DNA from: Streptomyces pseudovenezuelae
GTDB lineage: Bacteria; Actinomycetota; Actinomycetes; Streptomycetales; Streptomycetaceae
Reading direction: 5' to 3'
Assembly: GCF_029892565.1 (NCBI RefSeq)
Contig: NZ_JARXVH010000002.1
Location: forward strand, 186,001-250,000
Length of the DNA stretch: 64,000 nt
In this document: in pieces, positions 51,346 to 61,116 of the stretch
Numbering within the stretch: the first letter of the stretch is position 1
Layout of the letters: each line of letters starts with the position of its first letter
Notes under the pieces: model-generated
Told to the model about the DNA's origin: nothing
The model's database searches: none
The model's input: only the letters and a program-made list of their open reading frames with translations
Translations under genes and position numbers: made by a program

Positions 51346-51400
51346 GCCTCCAGCCAAGGCGGCGCGGTGTTGCCGGTGCGTATGCGGTTTTCGGTACGGC
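51343..51400 (-). promoter_or_regulatory. Upstream box of vanK shared with vanH
   Basis: This is the vanK counterpart of the vanH box (47 of 58 identical, same distance to the start codon). It also fills most of the spacer to the divergent vanS-like gene, so it may act in both directions. Confidence 0.65.
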
Positions 51401-51432
51401 GACGATATGCGCCGACTCCTAGCATGGAGGGC

Positions 51433-52551
51433 ATGAGCGTAAGGCAGGAGACCGTGGGCAGGGCGCCCGGGATGAGCGTTCGCCTCAAGCTCACCCTCAG
51501 CTACGCCGGATTCCTCGTGGTCGCGGGTGGCCTGCTGCTCGCCGCCACGGGCGTGTTCATCCTGAGCTACGGGAGCCTGGGACCTGCCCACACGGGGGTG
51601 GTGAGGTCGCCTCAGTCCGCCGCCATGGTGCGTGCCTTCGCCCCGACGGCCGTCGCGGTCATGGCGTTCCTGCTGGTCTTCGGACTCATCGGGGGATGGA
51701 TTCTCGCGGGTCGCATGCTCGCCCCCCTGACTCGCATCACGGCCGCCACGCGGATGGCCACGACCGGGTCGCTCTCTCACCGGATCCGGCTGCCGGGCCG
51801 CAATGACGAACTGCGCGAACTCGCGGACGCCCTCGACACGATGCTCGCACGGCTCGAAGCCCACGTGGCCAGTCAGCGGAGGTTCGCGGCCAACGCCTCT
51901 CACGAGCTGCGCACCCCGCTCGCGATCTCGAAGACACTTCTCGACGTGGCCCGCGCCGATGCGAACCACGACACCGGCGAACTCATCGACCGCCTCCACA
52001 CCGTCAACACCCGAGCCATCGACCTCACCGAGGCGCTGCTCCTGCTCAGCCGCGCCGACGAGCAGTCCTTCAGCCGAGAACCCGTCGACCTGTCCCTCCT
52101 GGCGGAAGAGGCCACCGAAACACTTCTCCCCCTCGCGGAAAAGCACGGCGTCACCATCGAGACAGGCGGCGACATCGCCCCCACGAGCGGTTCGCCGACG
52201 CTCCTGCTGCAGCTGACCGCGAACCTCGTGCACAACGCGATCGTCCACAATCTGCCTGAACAGGGCACCGTGTGGGTCAACACCAGCGTCCGCCCCAGGG
52301 CTGTGGTGCTCACCGTCGAGAACACCGGCGTGAAGCTCACCCCCCAGCTGGTCTCGACACTGACCGAACCATTTCAGCGCGGCACCGAGCGCATACTCAC
52401 CGACCACGCGGGCGTCGGCCTCGGCCTGGCCATCGTCCAAACCATCACCCACGCACACGACGGCACCCTCACCCTCACCCCGCGTTCCGCCGGCGGCCTC
52501 CGCATCACGGTGGAACTCCCCGCGGCGCCGAGCGCCCTTTCGGAGCGCTGA
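51433..52551 (+). CDS. vanS: VanS-like sensor histidine kinase
   Basis: This ~372-residue membrane kinase has two helices (SYAGFLVVAGGLLLAATGVF and VAVMAFLLVFGLIGGWILAG) with a short outside loop, then HAMP, a phosphorylation site in NASHELRTPLAI, and an ATPase domain with LTANLVHNAIVHN, FQRG and HAGVGLGLAIV. It resembles actinomycete VanS, which senses glycopeptides and phosphorylates VanR. No response regulator gene lies beside it. Starts at 51424, 51433 or 51472 are possible; none has an ideal ribosome site. Confidence 0.85.
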   Translation: MSVRQETVGRAPGMSVRLKLTLSYAGFLVVAGGLLLAATGVFILSYGSLGPAHTGVVRSPQSAAMVRAFAPTAVAVMAFLLVFGLIGGWILAGRMLAPLTRITAATRMATTGSLSHRIRLPGRNDELRELADALDTMLARLEAHVASQRRFAANASHELRTPLAISKTLLDVARADANHDTGELIDRLHTVNTRAIDLTEALLLLSRADEQSFSREPVDLSLLAEEATETLLPLAEKHGVTIETGGDIAPTSGSPTLLLQLTANLVHNAIVHNLPEQGTVWVNTSVRPRAVVLTVENTGVKLTPQLVSTLTEPFQRGTERILTDHAGVGLGLAIVQTITHAHDGTLTLTPRSAGGLRITVELPAAPSALSER

Positions 52552-52622
52552 GGAAGGGGTGCCCTTCTCGCCGAGGCCGATGACGCGACAAACTGTCGTA
52601 TCAGGCGGCGAGGGAGGAATCA

Positions 52623-53285
52623 GTGGCGGGCAGGCTCAAGGCCCCGACCGGACGCTACGGCGGCAAGTCGGCCACGGAACGGCAGGCCGAACGGCGCAGG
52701 AGATTCCTGGACGCCGCCTTCGACCTGTTCGGCGACGCACCCGGTTACCGCGCCACCACGGTCGCGGCACTGAGCGAGGCCGCGGGACTCTCCACGCGCC
52801 AGTTCTACGAGGAGTTCCACACCCTCGAAGACGTGCTCGCCGCGCTCCACCTCCAGGTCAACGCCTGGGCCGAGGAGGCCGTCCTGGCCGCGTTCGCCGA
52901 GGCCCGCGATCTCCCGCTCGCCGAGCGCGTCACCGCGATGTTCCGGGCCTACGCCGCGAACGTCAGCGGCGATCCGCGCCGGATCCGCATCACCTTCGTC
53001 GAGATCATCGGCGTCAGCCCACGCCTGGAGGAACAGCGTCTCGCCCGTCGCTCCCGCTGGGTGGACCTGATCTGTGCCGAGTGCGACGCGTCCGCGGCCC
53101 GGGGCCAGGCGGCCCGCCGCGACTACCGCATCGCCGCGACCGCCTTCATCGGCAGCGTGAACGGTCTGCTCCACGACTGGAGCGCCGGATGGCTGGACGC
53201 GACCCTGGACGATGTGGTGGACGAACTGGTCCGGCAACTGCTGGGAATTCTACGGCCGGAGGGCTGGTCCCCCGAGGGCGATTGA
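52623..53285 (+). CDS. TetR-family transcriptional regulator
   Basis: This 220-residue protein has an N-terminal TetR helix-turn-helix (RRRFLDAAFDLFGDAPGYRATTVAALSEAAGLSTRQFYEEF) after a basic tail, and a helical ligand domain to the C-terminus. The GTG start has GGAGG five to six bases upstream. No neighbour is an obvious target; it is convergent with the glycosyltransferase gene. Confidence 0.9.
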   Translation: MAGRLKAPTGRYGGKSATERQAERRRRFLDAAFDLFGDAPGYRATTVAALSEAAGLSTRQFYEEFHTLEDVLAALHLQVNAWAEEAVLAAFAEARDLPLAERVTAMFRAYAANVSGDPRRIRITFVEIIGVSPRLEEQRLARRSRWVDLICAECDASAARGQAARRDYRIAATAFIGSVNGLLHDWSAGWLDATLDDVVDELVRQLLGILRPEGWSPEGD

Positions 53286-53331
53286 GCAGGGAGGACGCGA
53301 GGAGCGCCCGAGGGGGCGTGAGTTGAGGACA

Positions 53332-54576
53332 TCAGCCGCCCAGCCTCTCCACAGCCTTCACCACCACCGCCACTCCATCCTCCGCACGGATCCGCGCGCC
53401 CAACTCCTTCGCCCGCCACCCCAACTCCGCGTCTCCGGTGGCCCGTTCGAGCGCCGCGGCCAGCGTGTCGGTGGTGAGGCGACGCAGGGGCACGGCACAC
53501 GGGGCGACTCCGAGGCGGACCAGGCGAGCCGCCCAGAAGGCCTCGTCGAACTGGATCGGTACCGGTACCGCGGGGACCCCGGCCCGCAGGCCCGCGCCGG
53601 TCGTGCCCGCGCCCGCGTGATGGACCACGGCGGCCATGCGCGGGAACAGGGCGGAGTGCGGGACCTCGTCGACGGTCAGCATGTCGTCGCCGGACGCCTC
53701 CAGACCGCTCCAGCCCCGCTGGATGACCCCGCGCAGCCCGGCCCGACGCAGGGCGCGCACGACGTCGGCGCTGAGCCGCTCGGGGTCGGGCACGGTCGCG
53801 CTGCCCAGCCCGACGTACACCGGCGGTGGACCCGTGTCGAGGAAGTCCCGTAGCACGGAAGGGAGTTGGGTCTCGACGTCGTAGGGCCACCAGTAGCCCG
53901 CGATGTCGAGTCCCGCCCGCCAGTCGGACGGTCGCGGCACCACCAGCGGGCTGAAGCCGTACAGCACCGGTGGCGCCTGTCGCTCGCGGGCCCGCCAGGC
54001 CGCGACGGCGCGCACGCGTGGCAGTCCCAGGCGGTCCCGTACGGCCGGCAGGGTCCCGGCGAACACCTGCTGCACGGCCAGCGTCACGCCATGACCGGCG
54101 ATCCGGTTCCCGGCGGCTCCCAGGGACCGGGCGCTGAGCATCGGGGGCGCGAACTCGCGTGTGGGGGTGAGGGGTTGGAGGGCGACGTCCAGGCTCGACA
54201 GGGACAGGCCCTCGGCGATCGTGTGCCCGAGCGGGCCCACCGAGGGGGCCAGGAGCAGCAGGTCGCTCGCCCGAGCGGCCGTCACGAGGTCGTCGGCCAT
54301 CCGGCCGACCACGTCACGCGCCATCGAGACCAGGCGCACCAGCTTTCCCAGGCCGCTGGCGCTGTCGTGCAGTCCTCGACCGCGCGAGGACTCCAACTCC
54401 GCCCGCGGGTCCACCGGCAGGGGATGGAAACGGACCCCCGACCCCGCCACCAGCGGTTCGAACCGGGCATGCGTGACCAGGGTGACCTCGTGCCCGGCCC
54501 GGGACAGCCCGTACCCGAGCCCGGTGTAGGGGGCCACGTCGCCCCGGGATCCCGCCGTCATGATCGCTACCCGCAC
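53332..54576 (-). CDS. UGT-like glycosyltransferase (GT-B, family 1)
   Basis: This 414-residue protein has two Rossmann-like halves. It begins VRVAIMTAGSRGDVAPYTGLG, a typical acceptor-side start, and ends with HHAGAGTTGAGLRAGVPAVPV then PIQFDEAFWAARL, the donor-binding motif of sterol/macrolide/glycopeptide-type glycosyltransferases. It would add a sugar to a small lipophilic acceptor. The GTG at 54576 is used. It has no sugar-biosynthesis neighbours. Confidence 0.87.
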   Translation of the reverse strand: MRVAIMTAGSRGDVAPYTGLGYGLSRAGHEVTLVTHARFEPLVAGSGVRFHPLPVDPRAELESSRGRGLHDSASGLGKLVRLVSMARDVVGRMADDLVTAARASDLLLLAPSVGPLGHTIAEGLSLSSLDVALQPLTPTREFAPPMLSARSLGAAGNRIAGHGVTLAVQQVFAGTLPAVRDRLGLPRVRAVAAWRARERQAPPVLYGFSPLVVPRPSDWRAGLDIAGYWWPYDVETQLPSVLRDFLDTGPPPVYVGLGSATVPDPERLSADVVRALRRAGLRGVIQRGWSGLEASGDDMLTVDEVPHSALFPRMAAVVHHAGAGTTGAGLRAGVPAVPVPIQFDEAFWAARLVRLGVAPCAVPLRRLTTDTLAAALERATGDAELGWRAKELGARIRAEDGVAVVVKAVERLGG

Positions 54577-54800
54577 GACGGCCAGTATGGTCCCGCGACC
54601 CGCCGTACGGCGACAACACCCCGAGAACAACGGCCACTTCACGCCTGTCACATCCGTTGACTTCCCTCTCCCCGTGGCTCTACTTTCGGCGCGCAAAGTG
54701 TTCGGATCACCGATCCATGTTCGAGATATCGGCCATGCCGATCGTCTCGACCGCCCTTGACCATCCTCGACCGTCTTCGGGACCCCGCCGAAGGAGCCGC

Positions 54801-56768
54801 ATGAACCCCCCGACGCTCACCACCCACAGAGGTCTCGTCCGACGCTGCAGAGCCGCCGCCGTCCGACTCCTCGTCCTCGCCCTGACCACGACCGCCGCGC
54901 TGCTGTTCGCCGGACCCGCCCCGGCCCAGGCCGCGACGAGCCGCCAGATAGCCGTGCCCACCGCCCCCATGGGCTGGGCCTCCTGGAACAGTTTCGCCGC
55001 GAAGATCGACTACAACGTCATCAAGCAGCAGGTCGACGCGTTCGTCGCCGCCGGTCTGCCCGCGGCCGGGTACAAGTACATCAACATCGACGAAGGCTGG
55101 TGGCAGGGCACCCGCGACAGCGGCGGCAACATCACCGTCGACACCAGCGAGTGGCCCGGCGGCATGAGCGCCATCGCCGACTACATCCACAGCAAGGGCC
55201 TCAAGGCCGGCATCTACACCGACGCCGGCAAGGACGGCTGCGGCTACTACTACCCGACGGGTCGCCCCGCCGCGCCGGGCAGCGGCAGCGAGGGCCACTA
55301 CGACCAGGACATGCTGCAGTTCTCGCAGTGGGGCTTCGACTTCGTGAAGGTCGACTGGTGCGGCGGTGACGCGGAAGGCCTCGACCCGGCGACGGCGTAC
55401 ACGTCGATCAGCTCCGCGGTGACGAAGGCGACGGCCGGCACGGGCCGGCCGCTCACCCTCTCCGTCTGCAACTGGGGCTACCAGAACCCCTGGAACTGGT
55501 CGCCGGGTCTGGCCCCCATGTGGCGGACCAGCACCGACATCATCTACTACGGCAACTCGCCGTCGATGACGAACCTGCTGTCCAACTTCGACCAGACCCT
55601 GCACCCGACCGCCCAGCACACCGGCTACTACAACGACCCGGACATGCTGATGGTCGGCATGAACGGCTTCACCGCCGCCCAGAACCGCACCCACATGAAC
55701 CTCTGGGCGATCTCCGGCGCACCCCTCCTGGCTGGCAACGACCTGGCCACCATGACCTCCGAGACCGCCGGGATCCTCAAGAACCCCGAGGTCGTCGCCG
55801 TCGACCAGGACGCGCGCGGACTCCAGGGCGTCAAGGTCGCCGAGGACACGACGGGACTGCAGACCTACGGCAAGGTCCTGGCCGGCAGCGGCAACCGTGC
55901 CGTCGTCCTTCTCAACCGCACCTCCTCCGCCCAGAACATCACCGTCCGCTGGTCCGACCTCGGTCTGACCAACGCCAACGCGACCGTCCGTGACCTGTGG
56001 GCGCGCGCCAACGTCGGTACGTACGGCACGAGTTACACCACCAGCGTCCCGGCGGGCGGCTCGGTGATGCTCACCGTCACCGGCGGCACCGAGGCGTCCG
56101 GCAGCACCTACACGGGCACGTCCAGCTTCTCGGGCGTGGTCGCCGGCAACACGGGCGTGAAGACCGTGGACGTGGCCTACACCAACAACACGTCCACCGC
56201 CCGCACGGCGACCCTCAAGGTCAACGGGCAGGGCACGACGGCGGTCTCCTTCCCGCCCACCGGCTCCACCCAGGGCGCGATCTCCGTCCAGGTCGGCCTG
56301 GCGAAGGGCTCCGCGAACACGCTGACCTTCACCGGCGCGCCGACCCTGGCCGACATCACGGTCCGCCCGTTGCCAGGAGCGAACGGCACCCAGGTCATCG
56401 GCACCCAGTCCGGCCGCTGCCTCGACATCTACAACAACACGATCACCAACGGCACCCAGTCCGAACTCTGGGACTGCAACGGCGGCCAGAACCAGTCCTG
56501 GACGTACACCTCCCGCAAGGAACTCGTGGTGTACGGCAACAAGTGCCTGGACGCCTACAACCAGGGCACGACCAACGGCACCAAGGTCGTGATCTGGGAC
56601 TGCAACGGCCAGAACAACCAGAAGTGGAACGTCAACTCCGACGGCACGATCACCAACGTCAACGCGGGCCTGTGCCTGGACGCCTACAACGGCGGCACGG
56701 CCAACGGCAGCCAACTCGTGCTGTGGACCTGCAACAGCGGTACCAACCAGAAGTGGACGCTGTCGTAG
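54801..56768 (+). CDS. Secreted GH27 alpha-galactosidase with C-terminal ricin-type lectin domain
   Basis: This 655-residue secreted enzyme has a long signal peptide (VRLLVLALTTTAALLFAGPAPAQAA). The GH27 barrel starts PMGWASWNSF; the nucleophile is Asp185 in FVKVDWCGG and the acid/base lies in YYNDPDMLMVG. A beta-sandwich and a CBM35-like segment follow (~390-530), then a ricin B-type lectin domain (~535-655) with three QxW repeats (NQSWTY, NQKWNV, NQKWTL). It probably trims alpha-galactosides from plant polymers. GAAGGAG precedes the ATG. Confidence 0.93.
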   Translation: MNPPTLTTHRGLVRRCRAAAVRLLVLALTTTAALLFAGPAPAQAATSRQIAVPTAPMGWASWNSFAAKIDYNVIKQQVDAFVAAGLPAAGYKYINIDEGWWQGTRDSGGNITVDTSEWPGGMSAIADYIHSKGLKAGIYTDAGKDGCGYYYPTGRPAAPGSGSEGHYDQDMLQFSQWGFDFVKVDWCGGDAEGLDPATAYTSISSAVTKATAGTGRPLTLSVCNWGYQNPWNWSPGLAPMWRTSTDIIYYGNSPSMTNLLSNFDQTLHPTAQHTGYYNDPDMLMVGMNGFTAAQNRTHMNLWAISGAPLLAGNDLATMTSETAGILKNPEVVAVDQDARGLQGVKVAEDTTGLQTYGKVLAGSGNRAVVLLNRTSSAQNITVRWSDLGLTNANATVRDLWARANVGTYGTSYTTSVPAGGSVMLTVTGGTEASGSTYTGTSSFSGVVAGNTGVKTVDVAYTNNTSTARTATLKVNGQGTTAVSFPPTGSTQGAISVQVGLAKGSANTLTFTGAPTLADITVRPLPGANGTQVIGTQSGRCLDIYNNTITNGTQSELWDCNGGQNQSWTYTSRKELVVYGNKCLDAYNQGTTNGTKVVIWDCNGQNNQKWNVNSDGTITNVNAGLCLDAYNGGTANGSQLVLWTCNSGTNQKWTLS

Positions 56769-56775
56769 GGCCGCG

Positions 56776-57120
56776 CTAGGCGCACACGAGCAGCAGCACG
56801 ACCGTGACCGCGGCGCACGTCAGCAGCCAGCCGGCCAGCAGACGGCGCCGCAGATCGCGGTACGCCTCCTCGTACTCGCCCCGCACCTCCCGGGCACGCT
56901 TCGCGGTGTGCTGCCAGGAGGTGCGGGCGAGTGCGAGGTACTCGGTCTCGAACCGCCGCTCCGCCTCGGCTCGTTGATGCTCTGTCAGCCAGTCCAGCGA
57001 CGCGGCGAAACGCACCGCGGCAGCGTGCCCCTGTTCGCGCTCGGAGGAGAGGAGCAGATGGCCCTCGATCTCGTTGAGGAACGCCCTCGTGTCCACGGGA
57101 TGCTCGTCCATGGCCGTCAC
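56776..57120 (-). CDS. Small membrane-anchored protein encoded after ctaD
   Basis: This 114-residue protein is hydrophilic and helical, rich in Glu and Arg, up to residue ~92, then has one C-terminal membrane helix ([21 protein letters not shown]). The GTG start overlaps the ctaD stop (GTGA), so it is translated with ctaD. I do not recognise the family. A tail-anchored accessory factor for the oxidase is a reasonable guess. Confidence 0.75.
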   Translation of the reverse strand: MTAMDEHPVDTRAFLNEIEGHLLLSSEREQGHAAAVRFAASLDWLTEHQRAEAERRFETEYLALARTSWQHTAKRAREVRGEYEEAYRDLRRRLLAGWLLTCAAVTVVLLLVCA

Positions 57121-58760
57121 GGCGCCGTCAACTCCCGCTCAGCTACCTGCTGTTCGGGGTGGTGCAGGTCGAACGCCGGCGATTCGCTGCGGATGCGGGG
57201 GAGGGAGACGAAGTTGTGGCGCGGGGGTGGGCAGGAGGTGGCCCACTCCAGTGAACGGCCGTAACCCCAGGGGTCGTCGGTCTCGACCCTCTTCCCGTAC
57301 TTGGCGGTCTTCCAGACGTTGTAGAAGAAGGGGAGGAGAGACGAGCCGAGGAGGAAGGAGGAGATCGTCGAGATGGTGTTGAGGGTGGCGAAGCCCTCCA
57401 CCGCGAGATAGTCGGGAATCCTGCGCTGCATGCCCTCGGCGCCCAGCCAGTGCTGGACGAGGAAGGTGCCGTGGAAGCCGATGAACAGCGTCCAGAACGT
57501 GATCTTGCCGAGGCGTTCGTCGAGCATCTTGCCGGTCATCTTCGGCCACCAGAAGTGGAAGCCGGCGAACATCGCGAACACCACGGTGCCGAACACCACG
57601 TAGTGGAAGTGGGCGACCACGAAGTAGCTGTCGGAGACGTGGAAGTCGATGGGCGGGGAGGCGAGCATCACGCCGGTCAGGCCGCCGAACACGAACGTCA
57701 CGAGAAAGCCCATGACCCAGAGCATCGGTGTCTCGAAGGACAACGATCCCTTCCACATGGTGCCGATCCAGTTGAAGAACTTCACGCCGGTCGGCACGGC
57801 GATGAGGAACGTCATGAAGGAGAAGAACGGCAGCAGCACGCCGCCGGTGACGTACATGTGGTGGGCCCACACCGTCACCGACAGGCCGGCGATGGCGATG
57901 GTGGCGCCGATCAGGCCCATGTAGCCGAACATCGGCTTGCGGGAGAAGACCGGGATGACCTCGGAGATGATGCCGAAGAACGGCAGCGCGATGATGTACA
58001 CCTCTGGATGGCCGAAGAACCAGAAGAGGTGTTGCCACAGCAACGCCCCGCCGTTGGCCGCGTCGAAGACATGTGCCCCGAACTTCCGATCCGCCTCCAG
58101 CGCGAACAGCGCGGCGGCGAGAACCGGGAAGGCCAGCAGGACCAGGACGGCGGTCAGCAGCACGTTCCACACGAAGATCGGCATGCGGAACATGGTCATG
58201 CCCGGCGCGCGCATGCAGATGATGGTGGTGATGAAGTTGACCGCGCCCAGGATGGTGCCGAAGCCGGAGAACGCCAGACCCATGATCCACAGGTCGGCGC
58301 CGATGCCCGGCGAACGCACCGCGTCCGAGAGCGGGGAGTAGGCGAACCAGCCGAAGTCGGCCGCGCCCTGCGGGGTGAGGAAGCCGCCCACGGCGATGGT
58401 GGAGCCGAACAGGTAGAGCCAGTAGGCGAACATGTTCAGCCGCGGGAAGGCGACGTCGGGGGCGCCGATCTGGAGCGGCATGATCCAGTTCGTGAAGCCG
58501 GCGAACAGCGGCGTCGCGAACATCAGCAGCATGATCGTGCCGTGCATCGTGAACGCCTGGTTGAACTGCTCGTTCGACATGATCTGCAGACCGGGCCGGG
58601 CGAGCTCGGCGCGCATCAGCAGCGCCATCACGCCGCCGATCAGGAAGAACGCGAACGACGTGACGAGATACAGCGTTCCGATGGTCTTGTGGTCCGTGGT
58701 GGTCAGCCACTTGATGCTCTGGCGATTGAGGTTCTTCACGCCCCGCCTGTGTCCGCTCAC
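57117..58760 (-). CDS. ctaD: Cytochrome c oxidase subunit I
   Basis: This 547-residue, 12-helix protein is the catalytic subunit of an aa3-type oxidase. Haem and copper ligands are visible: [31 protein letters not shown] (Cu-B His and the cross-linked Tyr), [10 protein letters not shown] and [11 protein letters not shown]. It stands apart from ctaC, ctaE and ctaF genes, so it is probably a second ctaD copy. It is coupled to a small membrane protein gene and divergent from an ECF sigma factor gene. Confidence 0.95.
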   Translation of the reverse strand: MSGHRRGVKNLNRQSIKWLTTTDHKTIGTLYLVTSFAFFLIGGVMALLMRAELARPGLQIMSNEQFNQAFTMHGTIMLLMFATPLFAGFTNWIMPLQIGAPDVAFPRLNMFAYWLYLFGSTIAVGGFLTPQGAADFGWFAYSPLSDAVRSPGIGADLWIMGLAFSGFGTILGAVNFITTIICMRAPGMTMFRMPIFVWNVLLTAVLVLLAFPVLAAALFALEADRKFGAHVFDAANGGALLWQHLFWFFGHPEVYIIALPFFGIISEVIPVFSRKPMFGYMGLIGATIAIAGLSVTVWAHHMYVTGGVLLPFFSFMTFLIAVPTGVKFFNWIGTMWKGSLSFETPMLWVMGFLVTFVFGGLTGVMLASPPIDFHVSDSYFVVAHFHYVVFGTVVFAMFAGFHFWWPKMTGKMLDERLGKITFWTLFIGFHGTFLVQHWLGAEGMQRRIPDYLAVEGFATLNTISTISSFLLGSSLLPFFYNVWKTAKYGKRVETDDPWGYGRSLEWATSCPPPRHNFVSLPRIRSESPAFDLHHPEQQVAERELTAP

Positions 58761-58845
58761 TCCTCACCGGTCACACTCGGGGAACGCGATCTGAATCACG
58801 GAATCGGGGTGTGACGTTCCGGCCGATGCCGGACACGAAAGGGAC

Positions 58846-59382
58846 ATGAGCAACGACGAGATCTTCGCCGCTGCCTATCGCGAGCACTACTGGGCGGTCA
58901 GCCGCTATGTCGCGCGGCGACTGGACGGGCGTACCAGCGAGGTGGAGGAAGTGGTGGCGGAGGTGTTCACGGTCGCCTGGCGACGCCGGGCCGACCTGCC
59001 GGGATCCCCACTGCCCTGGCTGTACGGGGTGGCACGGAACTGCCTGGCGAACGCGGTACGCGGTTACGGACGCCGGCGCCGGTTGGTCGACCGGCTGGGC
59101 AACGACGAGAGCGCGCACGGTCGGCAGGTCGTGGAAAGCCCCGACGCCGAGGCGCCGGGCGCCTGGGTGCACGAGGCGCTGACCCGGCTCTCCGAGGCCG
59201 ACCGGGAGGTGCTGCGCCTGACGGCGTGGGAGGAACTGGGCATCGACGAGGTCGCCGTCGCCCTCGGCTGCGGCAGCCGGGCCGCCGCGATGCGGCTGCA
59301 CCGGGCCCGGCGTCGGCTCAGAGCCGAGATCGACCGCATCCGCCCCGACGCCACCCTGACCAAGGAACACGGCCATGGCTGA
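58846..59382 (+). CDS. ECF-family RNA polymerase sigma factor
   Basis: This 178-residue protein has only regions 2 and 4. Region 2 (YREHYWAVSRYVARRLDGRTSEVEEVVAEVFTVAWRR) and region 4 (LTRLSEADREVLRLTAWEELGIDEVAVALGCGSRAAAMRLHRARRRL) are standard. It overlaps the next gene by eight bases. That partner is a membrane protein of the type often paired with such sigma factors and may restrain it. Confidence 0.92.
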   Translation: MSNDEIFAAAYREHYWAVSRYVARRLDGRTSEVEEVVAEVFTVAWRRRADLPGSPLPWLYGVARNCLANAVRGYGRRRRLVDRLGNDESAHGRQVVESPDAEAPGAWVHEALTRLSEADREVLRLTAWEELGIDEVAVALGCGSRAAAMRLHRARRRLRAEIDRIRPDATLTKEHGHG

Positions 59383-60346
59383 CGACCTCGACCTCCTGCG
59401 CCTCGCCAACCCGCTGCCGGCCGACGGCCCCCACTACGGCGACGGCCCCCTCGACCACCACGCCGAACGCCACCTCAACCGGCTGCTGCACGAACGCCCC
59501 GCCGGACGCCGCCGCACTCGACTTCTCTGGAGCCTCGCGACCGGGGCCGTGGTCGCCACGACCGCGCTGACCCTGCTGCTCAGCGGCCCGAGCACCGCCC
59601 CCGCGGTCGCCGCCCCCCGCCCGCTGATCGTCCAGGCCGACTCCACCCCCGTCTCCCTGCGACAACTGGCCGAGCGGGCCGAGGCGGTCGCGACCGACGC
59701 CTCGCCCCGGCTGCGCAAGGGCACCCACGCCCAGTCCTGGAGCCTGGGCATGAGCGACGACAAGCCCCCGATCACCCTCCCGCAGGAGCGCGTCGTGCGC
59801 TGGAAGGCCGACGGCAGCCATACGGAACTCGTGGTCGCCACCGACCCGCTCCACCCCGGCCGCCCCGTTCTCAGCGACGCGAACGGCGACCCGCACCTCG
59901 TCGAGGACCGCCACGTCATCAACCGCCAGACCTACCCGCCCAGTTGGAGCGACGCCCCACCCGAGTCACCCCCGCCGCACGACCCCGCGAAACTCCGGGC
60001 CTACCTCGCCGAGGCCACGAACACCCACGACTCGATGGACACCCCCGAACTCCTCTACGCGGTCGGGGTGTTGCTCGACAACTGGACCCTCGGCGCCCCG
60101 GAGACCGCGGCGCTCGCCGAACTGCTGGCCGACGCGGAGGGACTGCGCCCGGCCGGCCAGGTGACCGACCGCCTGGGCCGGCGCGGCCAGGCGTACGTGT
60201 ACGACGCTCCCGGCTACCGACGGATGCTGATCATGGACCCGTCCACCGGAGCCGTCCTGGGCCTGGAGACCGTCTACACCAAGGCCATGCCCGAGTACGG
60301 GGTGAAGGCGGGTGCGGTCGAGGACTACAGCGCGTGGATGCGCTGA
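59375..60346 (+). CDS. CU044_5270-type membrane protein, probable partner of the sigma factor
   Basis: This 323-residue protein has a cytoplasmic N-terminus of ~48 residues, one membrane helix (LLWSLATGAVVATTALTLLLSG) and a long outside domain with VYDAPGYRRMLIMDPSTGAVLG near the end. This matches the family usually encoded after ECF sigma factors in actinobacteria. It probably acts as an anti-sigma factor or sensor, though it has no zinc-finger motif. The eight-base overlap implies coupled translation. Confidence 0.82.
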   Translation: MADDLDLLRLANPLPADGPHYGDGPLDHHAERHLNRLLHERPAGRRRTRLLWSLATGAVVATTALTLLLSGPSTAPAVAAPRPLIVQADSTPVSLRQLAERAEAVATDASPRLRKGTHAQSWSLGMSDDKPPITLPQERVVRWKADGSHTELVVATDPLHPGRPVLSDANGDPHLVEDRHVINRQTYPPSWSDAPPESPPPHDPAKLRAYLAEATNTHDSMDTPELLYAVGVLLDNWTLGAPETAALAELLADAEGLRPAGQVTDRLGRRGQAYVYDAPGYRRMLIMDPSTGAVLGLETVYTKAMPEYGVKAGAVEDYSAWMR

Positions 60347-60578
60347 GGGTGAGGCGCGGCTCAGCGGTGGGGGAGGCGCAGCCTTCGGGCGGGCCGTGCT
60401 CCCGGAGTGAGCGGGCGGGGGCGTGCCGCTCTCAGGACCGACCGGAGCAGCGCGGCGGACACCTGCCGGCCCGCAGCGGCGACCGGTCGTGGCCGCCGCC
60501 GCGTGCGCCCCGGCGCGGCCCGCGCCGAGAAGGTCCAGGTCAGTCGGGAAGTGATCCGGACCCTCGCGGTTCTGCCTC

Positions 60579-60944
60579 CTACTCGTCCCATGCCTCGATC
60601 ATGATCTGCTCGGAGATCCTGCCGTCGCGCAGCGTGATCATCGACTCGGACAGGACGCGGACCCCGTCCGGGTACTGGCAGGACTCGCTGTAGGCCGCGC
60701 TGTCGCCCTGGATCACGCACTTCTCCAGCTTGTGCGTCATGTCGCGGCTGTAGACGTCGCCGAGCATCTGGCCGATCGCGTCGCGGCCGTGCAGGACCGT
60801 GGGGTGGCTGGGCTGGCTGTTGCGGTTGACGACGCGCAGTTCCGCGTCGTCCGCGTAGAGAGACAGAAGCGTCTCCGGAGTGTGTCCTTCGATGCCCCGG
60901 CGCAGTGTGTCGGTGTCGAACGCCGGGCGTGCCGCCGTGCCCAT
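60579..60944 (-). CDS. SnoaL/NTF2-like protein
   Basis: This 121-residue protein has the NTF2-like cone fold: HTPETLLSLYADDAELRVVNRN, HGRDAIGQMLGDVYSRDM and the closing strand RISEQIMIEAWDE. Members are small enzymes or ligand-binding proteins. GGAGG lies upstream of the ATG. It stands alone, and its function is unknown. Confidence 0.85.
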   Translation of the reverse strand: MGTAARPAFDTDTLRRGIEGHTPETLLSLYADDAELRVVNRNSQPSHPTVLHGRDAIGQMLGDVYSRDMTHKLEKCVIQGDSAAYSESCQYPDGVRVLSESMITLRDGRISEQIMIEAWDE

Positions 60945-61116
60945 GGTGACCTCCCTGGAGGGCCGCGGCCCGAGAGGGGAACGGGCGGCGGAGGGCCTCA
61001 CCTCCGAGCCTCCTCCGCCTCGGCGGGCTCGGCAAGCGCAACCGTGCGCTGGGCCTGATGGGTGAGGGGGGTCCGGTGGCCGTGACCGTCGAGTGTCGCG
61101 TGGCGTTGCTGAAAGC

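Noticed and set aside
51346..51432. A vanR gene between vanK and the vanS-like gene
   Set aside because: The spacer is only about 90 bp and is filled by the shared upstream box.
53332..54576. Part of a glycopeptide antibiotic biosynthesis cluster
   Set aside because: The glycosyltransferase is of the right broad type, but no peptide synthetase, oxygenase or sugar genes are present, so the van genes look like resistance only.
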